A stretch of DNA of 64,000 nucleotides, from positions 270,140,698 through 270,204,697 of the forward strand of contig CM040128.1 of assembly GCA_022559845.1 (NCBI GenBank). The letters are read 5' to 3'. How positions within the stretch are numbered: the first letter of the stretch is position 1; each line of letters starts with the position of its first letter. The notes beneath the pieces are model-generated. The model was not told the origin of the DNA. It did not search any database and worked only from the letters and a program-made list of their open reading frames with translations. The stretch comes from Amorphophallus konjac (taxonomy: Eukaryota; Streptophyta; Magnoliopsida; Alismatales; Araceae). This document shows positions 56,560-64,000 of the stretch, one piece after another. Made by a program: the position numbers and the translations under genes.

Positions 56560-57730
56560 ATACGAAATCGCCGTTGCGGGCCTTACACCCGGATCGGCAG
56601 AATCTCTATCCTTGCGTTGGCATTAGTCCCTTGCCGACGAATGAGTCCCTTCCCGGCACAAGGCCTCGTGCCCTAGCCACCCGCATCACACAATATTGCC
56701 GTCACGGGCCCTACGCTCGGATCGGTAGAACCTCTATCCTTGCGTTGGCATTAGTCCCTTGCCAACGAATAAGTCCCTTTCCGGCGCAAGGCCCCGTGCC
56801 CTAGCCGCCCACTCCGCACAATATGGCCGTTACGGACCTTACGTTCGAATCGACACACATTCTCCCGTTGCGCTGGCATTCTATTCTTGCCAACGAGTGA
56901 ACCTTATCTTCCGGCGCAAGGCTTCGTGCCCTAGCCTACACACGCATATCACTCACTCGTCAAAAAAAAAGAGAAGAAAAAATAAAATGGGGTTAAAAAT
57001 AGAGATACCCCGCCGGACTCGTCCCTACACGGGGACAAGGGTAAAAATGGCAATAACCCGGCCGTGGCAAAAACCTGAAAGGGCGCTACGGGCAAAATCG
57101 GGTACCCCGCCACGTGAAAACCCGAAAGGGCGCGTGGGCAAAAGCAAGAGGGGGCCGGTACCGGCGAAAACCCGAAAGGGCGCTTGTACCGGTAATGTGG
57201 TTCAAAAAAAAGAGAGAAAGAAAAGAGCAAAGAGACAACAAACCATGTCAGTGCCCGGCATCCTGTCGGCACTGATGAAGAGACCAAGAGACCAAGAGAC
57301 CAGGTCAGTTCCCGGCATCCTGTCGGCACTGACAAAGAGACGAAGAGACAACATACTACTTCAGTTCCCGACACCCCGTCGGCACTGATGAAGAGATGAA
57401 GAGACCAACAAACTGCTTCAGTTCTCGACACCCTGTCGGCACTGGCGAAGAGACCAAGAGACCAATAGAGCATGTCAGTTCCCGACACCCCATCGGCACT
57501 GATGAAGAGACAAAGAGACAACAAACTGCTTCAGTCCCCGACACCTCGTCGGCACTAATGAAGAGACGAAGAGACCAACATGCTGCTTCAGTGCCCGACA
57601 CCACGTCGGCGCTGATGAAGAGACTAACATACTACCTCAATTCCCGGCATTCCGTCGGCACGGATGAAGAGATCAACAAACCAAGTCGGCTCTTGACACC
57701 CCGTCGGCACCGACGAAGAGAAAAGGGACA
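56560..57730 (-). repeat. Three repeat blocks between the PMD gene and the right LTR of A
   Basis: From left to right: about 125-bp repeats with CCGGCGCAAGGC (56560-56940), GGCGAAAACCCGAAAGGGCG-type repeats (57066-57190) and CCTGTCGGCACTGA repeats (57240-57720). The order and orientation mirror B (22760-21330). No coding evidence. Confidence 0.8.
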
Positions 57731-57778
57731 AGTACACCCACGGGCACCGCCCGGCTCATCCTTCGCCCGCGCTAACCT

Positions 57779-57794
57779 TGGGCGGGGGGGCATT
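57779..57794 (+). other. Polypurine tract of element A
   Basis: TGGGCGGGGGGGCATT directly before TGTGGACACC of the 3' LTR. Confidence 0.8.
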
Positions 57795-58024
57795 TGTGGA
57801 CACCAAAAATTACACACCCATGATACCCCGCTCGGCCCAGTGTCAATGACGGCCCGAGCGAATAAACCCCGGGAGAACTGTCGCGAAGCCGCCTCCAGGA
57901 GTCACGACAGCAAAGAGGAACCGAGCACAAGCAGCCCCCCACAATCTGTGAGCCTCGGAGAAAGCCAAATAGGTCATGACTCGTGTCCATAACGGGCTCA
58001 TAACGGGCTCAGAAACACGCCCAA

Positions 58025-58560
58025 TTTGGCCTTCAACGGCACACCCAGGGTTGCCCAGCGGCACACCCCCTTTGGGGTTCAGCGGCACACCCCTTTGGGT
58101 GTTCAGCGGCACGCCCTCAGGGCTGTTCAGCGGCACGCCCTCAGGGCTGTTCAGCGGCATGCCCCTCAGGGCTCTTCAGCGGCACACCCCAGGGAGTGTT
58201 CAACGGCACACTCCCCTTGGGGGAGTCTCCAGCGGCACGCCCTTGAGGTGGCCTTCGGCGGCACGCACCTTGGGTAGCCCCAGCGGCACGGCCGGTTCAA
58301 GCCCTAGCGGCACACCCCCTTGGGGTCCAGCAGCACACCCCTGGGGGCCTTCAGCGGTACACCCCCTGGGGGTGGCTTCACCGGCACACCCCTTTGGGTG
58401 TTCAGCGGCACACCCCCTTCGGGGCTTCAGCGGTACACCCCCAGGGGTTCTTCAGCGGCACGCCCATCAGGGGCTCCAGCGGCACGGCTGTTTTGTGTTC
58501 AGCGGCACGCCCTTTTGGCTCCCCCACGGCACGCTTGTTCAGCCCGCCAGCGGCACAGCG
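58025..58560 (+). repeat. CAGCGGCAC core array in U3 of the A LTR
   Basis: More than 20 copies of CAGCGGCACACCC or CAGCGGCACGCCC with 8-20 bp spacers. This is the reverse complement of the GTGCCGCTG core in the B arrays and sits about 200 bp upstream of the TATA box, as in B. Confidence 0.85.
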
Positions 58561-58761
58561 TGAAGCTTTCCAACGTCAAGGCGACGTGAAGCCCATGCCC
58601 TACGCATCCTTGGCGCGCAGTGGAGCCGTCTGAGGTGGCAGCTGATCGTTGGGCCACGTAGCCTACCCCACTGACACCCAGGACAGGGAGGTCAAACCCC
58701 ATGATCACAAGCCACTTCCCGCCTTCGACGGTCGTCTTCCAAAGGCTCCGGCGGCCCGGGG

Positions 58762-58768
58762 TATAAAA
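58762..58768 (+). promoter_or_regulatory. Main TATA box of the A LTR
   Basis: TATAAAA in GGGGTATAAAAGAGCC, 967 bp into the LTR; conserved in position with both B LTRs. Confidence 0.65.
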
Positions 58769-60144
58769 GAGCCTCTGCTCTCGACAAAAAAGGGGAGAGG
58801 AGAAAGAAGAGGACACACAGAGACGCACAAAAAGGAAAAGAGAAGAAGAGAGAAGAGAGGAGGAAGCGTTCCGGCGTGAGCTCCCTTCGACGACCACCGG
58901 GAAGAAGCAAGTGTAAGGGAGAGAGAGCTTGATGTAATAGGGGAGAGAGTTGGGGGCAGTGGCCGACGCTCAAGTCCCCAACACTTCCTACCCTCTTGTA
59001 TCCGGTTTCCCCCCATCACGCTTTGTCTTTCTTTGGTTTTCTTTCTCCCCTTGTCCACGGCCTCATCCTGGGCATTTTTATTTTGTAATGTGTATGTAGG
59101 GCCTCGCCCTTTTGATTCCCATGAATGAAAACCACCCTCTACGGGTTTCTCTTTGATTTCGTGGCTTATGCTAGTCTTTGAAATTTCCAACGGGTTATCC
59201 GTTCCTCCCTCCGTCTCCCCACTTCTCCGGTGTTCTTGAGGCCTCCATGTCGACATGAGTACTCCCCCATGAGCCCTGGGTCTCACAAGCCCTTCAATCC
59301 CCTCCACGGCCATCTGCTGTGTCCACTGGCTTAAGGGAGAGGGAGACCCTTACCCTCTCTCCGAATACACCGTAATCAAGTGGCCAACCCCCGGCCTTGA
59401 ATCTCCTCCCTCCTTCCGTGAATAGCCTATAAAACCTCCCAGCCCATACACTTAGCCCTTTCAATCCTCCAACACACCTCTCCGAGCTTTGGCCGGCACA
59501 CTAGTTTTGGCCCCAGCAGTACATCTCATTTGCCCTCAGCGGCACACCCCTATGGCCTTCAGCGGCACACCCTTCAGTCCCTCAGCAGCCCACTTCTTGG
59601 CCTCGCCCCGAGCCCCTTTCCTTCACGTTTTTTGAGGTTCTATAACGGTGTTGCTCCCCCGGGGGCCCACCTCTAGTTGTCGGGTTCCGCCACTCCATGT
59701 GGACGCGTTCCCTTTATCTCCCTTACGCCCCGGGTCAAGGGGAGATGCTACCGAATTTTTGTGAGAAAATAACAAAACATGAAGATATGCAAAGGGAAAC
59801 AATAAACGAATGGAATAATCAATGAACCTTCCAACTAATCAAGCCACTGTCGGCACCATGACGAGAACCGAATTAATCGACTACCAGGTAGCCTGAATGT
59901 CCGACCCGCAGGAAAAGGCTGAACAGAACAGGGCAAGGGGAGAAGTTTATGTGAAACTACATAAGAATTAAGACAAGAAGAAAAGAAAAGCCTTAAAGCA
60001 AATAACAAAAGAGTAGCCCTTCAACGGCACACTCCTTCCAGCCTCCAACGGCACGCCCCTTCCAGCCTTCAACGGCACACTCCCCCTGGCCCTTTCAGTG
60101 GCACACTCCCTCCCTTCGCCGGTACACCCTCAGCCACCGTCTCA

Positions 60145-60950
60145 TGTCGTGCTCCAATGTATAGACTTCGTGCCCCAGTGTATAGACTTGGGCCAGCCAA
60201 CGTGTAGACTTCGTGATGGCCAGTGTATAGACTTGGGCCAGCCAACGTATAGACTTCACGTTGCAATGTATAGACTTGTCCAACGTACAGACCTTGGGTT
60301 TGGCAACGTATAGACTTCAAGCTGCAGCCAAAGGGGCAATGTACAGACTTCATGTCTTGGCCAATGTACAGACTTTGGACTTAGCCAATGTATAGACTTT
60401 GGGGCCAGCCAACGTATAGACTTCATGATGGCCAGTGTATAGACTTGGGCCAGCCAACGTATAGACTTCATGGTGGCCAGTGTATAGACTTGGGGCTGGC
60501 CAATGTACAGACTTGGCCAATGTATAGGCTTGGGGTTGGCCAGTGTATAGACTTGGCCAATGTATAGACTTTGGGCCAGTCAATGTACAGACTCTATGTT
60601 ACAACGTACAGACTTTGGGCTTGGCACCGTATAGACTTTGAACAGCAACGTGCAGACTTGGGCTGGCCAATGTATGGACTTTGTGCTCCAATGTACAGAC
60701 TTTGGGCCAGCCAATGTACAGACTTCATGTTACAACGTACAGACTTTGGGCCAGCCAATGTACAGACTTCATGTTACAACGTACAGACTTTGGGCCAGCC
60801 AATGTATAGACTTCATGTTACAGCGTCCATACTTTGAGCTTGGCAACGTATAGACCTCACGATGGACAATGTACAGACTTTGAGCAGCCAATGTACAGAC
60901 TCTGTGCTGGTCGAATAGGCAACGTGTAGACTTGAGGCTGGGGAACGTAC

Positions 60951-60957
<7 letters not shown>
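60145..60957 (+). repeat. GTAYAGACTT core array in the right LTR of A
   Basis: Nearly the same order of cores and spacers as 7660-8470, with scattered substitutions, so it duplicated with the LTR rather than independently. Confidence 0.85.

Positions 60958-61005
<48 letters not shown>
60958..61005. repeat. (TA)n microsatellite in the right LTR of A
   Basis: About 23 TA units, longer than the partner run at 8471-8509. Confidence 0.95.
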
Positions 61006-61009
<4 letters not shown>

Positions 61010-61124
61010 CCCCCCTCCTTCACCGACCCACCCCTCCAGCGGTGCACCCCCCGGGCCTCCAACGGTACACCCTTCAAGCCTTCAGCGGTACACCCCCATT
61101 GCCTCCAGCGGTACACCCCTCCAG

Positions 61125-61640
61125 TGGGAGATCACACAAATGTCCAGGGTACAGGCGAGATAGTTAAGTGATCCATTAGTTAGGTGATGGTTAACAAAAC
61201 ACTTCCATATTGTTCAGATAAATCTTGCGGAGATCACACGCTCCATTTCCTGTATGACTGAGAATAGTAGATCTTGAGATTATATGTTTTAAGAAGAAGG
61301 ACATGCATGGCAGGCCCTAATAGGAAGTGGGAGATGTTAATGGGTCATGTGCCCATTGGGCCGCCACGTGACGCGACCGCGTTCTCATGTGACGCGCACG
61401 TGCTGGGCGCATATGCACACGCACGCCGTGTGGCGCATTTGCAACGTGCCACCTAAGGGGGGCCATGAACATTCGCGTGCTCCCCCTTATCTTCTCCTTC
61501 TCATTGCATCTTCTCTCCCTCTCTTGCCTCTTTCGCTCCCTCTCTCACCTCCTCTCACTCTTGCCCGCATTCTCTCCCTCCCTCTTCTTCCCCCGCCTCC
61601 TCTCGCCTTCCCTCTCTTCTTCCTCTCCATGTACCCCCTA
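61125..61640. other. Right host flank, no gene recognised
   Basis: Unique-looking sequence directly after the broken LTR, with a CT-rich stretch at 61470-61630. I find no target duplication partner for element A here. Confidence 0.4.
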
Positions 61641-61653
61641 AGGGGATTGATTA

Positions 61654-61780
61654 GGTGAGGGATATGGCTCATGTTGATGGACGACACCATATTGGTGAGG
61701 TATTCAGGCAGAGGTCCGAGTACAAGGATGCTGGGAGATGCACCATGTCGGAGGTTCATCTCCGTTTGCCAAGGTATGTT
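61654..61780 (+). CDS. Possible single exon of an unknown gene
   Basis: A candidate acceptor (GATTAG|GTGAGGG, 61653/61654) opens a frame reading MAHVDGRHHIGEVFRQRSEY and on to EVHLRLPR, ending at a possible donor AAG|GTATGT near 61781. The composition is protein-like and both splice signals are plausible, but I do not recognise the family and found no neighbouring exon. Could be chance. Confidence 0.2.
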
Positions 61781-62282
61781 TGTGAGGCAGTGGAGAAGTG
61801 TATAAGAGAGAGAGTGTGTGTATGTGTGTGTAGAGAGAGAGAGAGAACTCACGAGTATAGCACCGGTGACGGTCGTGGCAACCCTGTATCTCGATCTCTT
61901 TCTACTCTTTCTCTCTCCTCATTCTTCTCTTCTATGTGTTAGACGGAATGATGAGGATAGTGCGTCGGGGAGGCAATTGCACTTACTACAGTAGTCACGG
62001 GTTGTCCTAGTCCCGTGACGGTTGTGGTCTACGTTTTCGGGGGAAGCATCACCACAGTTTCTGAATTTAGAGCGTGGACCCTTGGAGCCAACTCTAGTAG
62101 CCGACTCTGTGACTCCATAATAATTCACAAATAGGGGTCGACTCTGGTATGTAGCCGACCTTGTACTCAGATTATAGCAACCCTGATAAAGTTAAAAGGA
62201 ATAAATAAATCAAAATAGATTAAAAGATTTAGTAAATAAACGAAAGAGCTTGGAATAAAAATAATTAAACCCTGATGAAAAT

Positions 62283-62494
62283 AACGCCTCAGATATAGGT
62301 GCTACTTTACAAACGCCTTCACCTAAGGCGTGTTTTGAAGAAAGGACGCCCACATGTCAAGGCGTCAAATTTCAAACGACCAAAATAAATAAAAAGGGCA
62401 AGTTTGCATAACGTCCTTTGAGTGGACGCGTTTCAACAAGTAACGACGCCTGACAAGGCGTCAATTTAAATTCGACGCCCTTACTTAGGACGCT
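62283..62494. repeat. Palindrome array, right flank block 1
   Basis: Palindromes at 62283, 62312, 62345, 62410, 62445 and 62473 with arms such as ACGCCTT/AAGGCGT and GACGCC/GGCGTC. The same family as in the left flank, 54 kb away across the insertion. Confidence 0.78.
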
Positions 62495-62637
62495 AATTCA
62501 GTTTGAGTTTCGTTCGACCCAGGAGTCTATCCAGGGTAAGCTGATAACTATGAGGAAGAGTTCGAATGTAGTAATAACTCTATCACGGAAGTGTTACTTC
62601 CAATCAAACACTAACCCTATTAGGATTTCCAAAATCA

Positions 62638-62645
62638 TATAAAAA
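62638..62645 (+). promoter_or_regulatory. Candidate TATA box with spliced leader for a gene beyond the right edge
   Basis: TATAAAAA is followed by a leader-like region with a possible short intron: donor GGGTAAGTTC near 62816 and acceptor CTACAG|GTTGCC near 62890. A second donor, AAAAG|GTAGG, lies near 63045. There is no coding frame here, so this would be the 5' leader of a plus-strand gene starting outside the window. Confidence 0.35.
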
Positions 62646-63160
62646 CCCTTGACTATCAAACCCTAAAGCTATTTGGTCGATCGGCTGCTGCTACGGTACA
62701 TAAAGAACAGCATGTTCTTTTTCCTTTAATCTGTCTATCAAATTGTGAAGAATATTGATGATTCTTCATTCTCTTCTGATTCCAGGTTGAAAGCTTTTAT
62801 CATCTGAAGAACGGGTAAGTTCTTCTCCTTCTTTACCTTCTATTAGTTCTTACGAAGAGTAATACCTTCGTTTTATTCTGCCTCTACAGGTTGCCTGTAG
62901 AAGTGAAACCGATCGGTTGAAGAATTGAGGGTTCTTCATCCACGTACATCATCTGCAACTTCTCCTTCATCTTCTTCTTCCGGTGATCACTCTGTTACAG
63001 ACAGAGCATCGTCTCTTCACCAGATCTTTCACGTTTCATCAAAAGGTAGGTTTTCTCAAGCACTGTAGCCCAAATCACCATAATAACTATGTTAAACCAT
63101 ATATATTAGTTCATGCATATAGTTTTCGCAAGTTTTAAATGTTTCTATTATTGGAAAGAA

Positions 63161-63733
63161 ACGCCCTTTCCAAGGGCGCTGCTTTAATACGCGACCCAGA
63201 CAAGGGCGCTACCTTGAAAGAAACGACCATGACCAGGTCGTCAATTCCAGATTCGACGCCCTGTACACGGACGTCAATTTTCTCAATTGTTAATTACCCA
63301 TGTTAATTATCCAATATCCACTTAAACATGATTCTAAAATCAGTGCATGATCATATCCCGATATTTTTTTCCTGTCATGACCATGTCTCTTGTTTCTAGA
63401 AATTATATACTTGAAATCTGAAAATTTTTGAATTCACAACCCTGTATAGGTCGTCTCTCACTTGACTAACGCCCATGTTCAGGGCGTGAATTGAAAAGTA
63501 ACGCCCCTGTCTAGGGCATGTTTTTGATAAATTTCTGAATATATATACTACAAAAATAGAAGTAAAGAATGAACGACCACTGTATACGTCGTCAACTTGT
63601 AAATAAATGTCCCTTACCAGGGCGTGTTTTTGATAAAATACGGAAATATTGAAATCTTGTAAAAATGTAAAATAGATAAACGCCCTTACTGAAGGCGTTA
63701 ATTACTTGAGTAGTGACTTTACTTAAGTCGTTA
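63161..63733. repeat. Palindrome array, right flank block 2 (best phased)
   Basis: Palindromes start at 63161, 63191, 63223, 63255, then 63436, 63469, 63501, 63573, 63609, 63680 and 63713. Adjacent units are 30, 32, 32, 33, 32, 36 and 33 bp apart. Arms include ACGCCCTTTCC with its matching right half, ACGACC/GGTCGT and ACGCCC/GGGCGT. Confidence 0.8.
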
Positions 63734-64000
63734 TTTTCCTGTAAAAATCTTTTTACCTGTTTCTGACAACCGATGGTTTCAGTATATCTATATATATATA
63801 TGTATATCGGCACTATATCTCCACTCCGTGAGTATAGTCTCACGTTTCATGATGTTTTATCGATCACCCTCAATTCTCCTTGACATACAAGCTCTCCATT
63901 AGACATTCCGTTCCTTTGGACTAGCGAGTTAGTCATAGAGACCTCCGTAAGACTCCTCGAGCCTTGGATTCCCTCAAGGCCAACTGAGCTGGTTGTACCC
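63734..64000. other. Right edge, no gene recognised
   Basis: AT-rich DNA with a short TA run at 63787-63802 and no supported frame. Confidence 0.4.

Larger units (their letters stand above)
57795..61124 (+). mobile_element. Element A 3' LTR, truncated at its 3' end
   Basis: Starts TGTGGACACC after the polypurine tract. Similarity to the left LTR of A begins at 59958 and ends at 61124 (CCCCTCCAG). The last 950 bp of the LTR, present at 8637-9588, are missing. Together the two broken LTRs imply an original LTR of about 4.3 kb. Contents: U3 array of GGCAC cores (58025-58560), TATA box (58762), poly(A)-like region (59070-59170), GTAYAGACTT array (60145-60957) and TA run (60958-61005). Confidence 0.88.

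Noticed and set aside
7472..61124. A single giant element with 1.17-kb direct repeats as its LTRs
   Set aside because: The direct repeats are only the shared part of A's two broken LTRs. The true LTR borders are set by primer-binding site and polypurine tract, and B is a separate inverted insertion with its own target duplication.

Overview
The window is nuclear DNA of a land plant, most likely a flowering plant. It has spliceosomal introns, TATA boxes, plant mobile domain (PMD) genes and Ty3/gypsy elements of the Tat type with two RNase H domains. I cannot name the genus. No rRNA, tRNA or CRISPR locus was recognised. All comparisons were made by eye.

Layout. Positions 1-7448 and 61125-64000 are AT-rich host DNA. 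The left flank holds two PMD-type genes on the minus strand: one broken and running off the left edge (77-2545), one apparently complete with two exons, TATA box and poly(A) signal (3221-4658). Non-coding DNA in both flanks is studded with about 20-bp imperfect palindromes with ACGCC/GGCGT-type arms, often about 31-32 bp apart.

Positions 7449-61124 are two giant LTR retrotransposons of one family, one inside the other. The older, element A (plus strand), has a broken left LTR (7472-9588), a decayed gag-pol (9723-17472, resuming 45141-47085), a 76-bp tandem array, an antisense PMD pseudogene (54558-48772) and a broken right LTR (57795-61124). The younger, element B (minus strand, 17473-45135, 27.66 kb), sits inside A's pol gene between the two RNase H regions, flanked by a perfect 5-bp target duplication, GTGCC. 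B has both LTRs, a primer-binding site, polypurine tract, one uninterrupted 3,224-codon gag-pol frame and an intact six-exon PMD gene of 1,780 codons on the opposite strand, so it looks potentially autonomous.

How the parts fit. In each element the sense unit (LTR, gag, protease, RT, RNase H, archaeal-type RNase H, integrase) and the antisense PMD gene converge on a 76-bp tandem array. The PMD gene has its own TATA box, a long leader with an intron, and arrays of a GTGCCG core. The same core recurs in the LTRs, including a dense array just upstream of the main LTR TATA box. That shared core, the intact PMD passenger gene and the phased host palindromes are the most interesting signals here.
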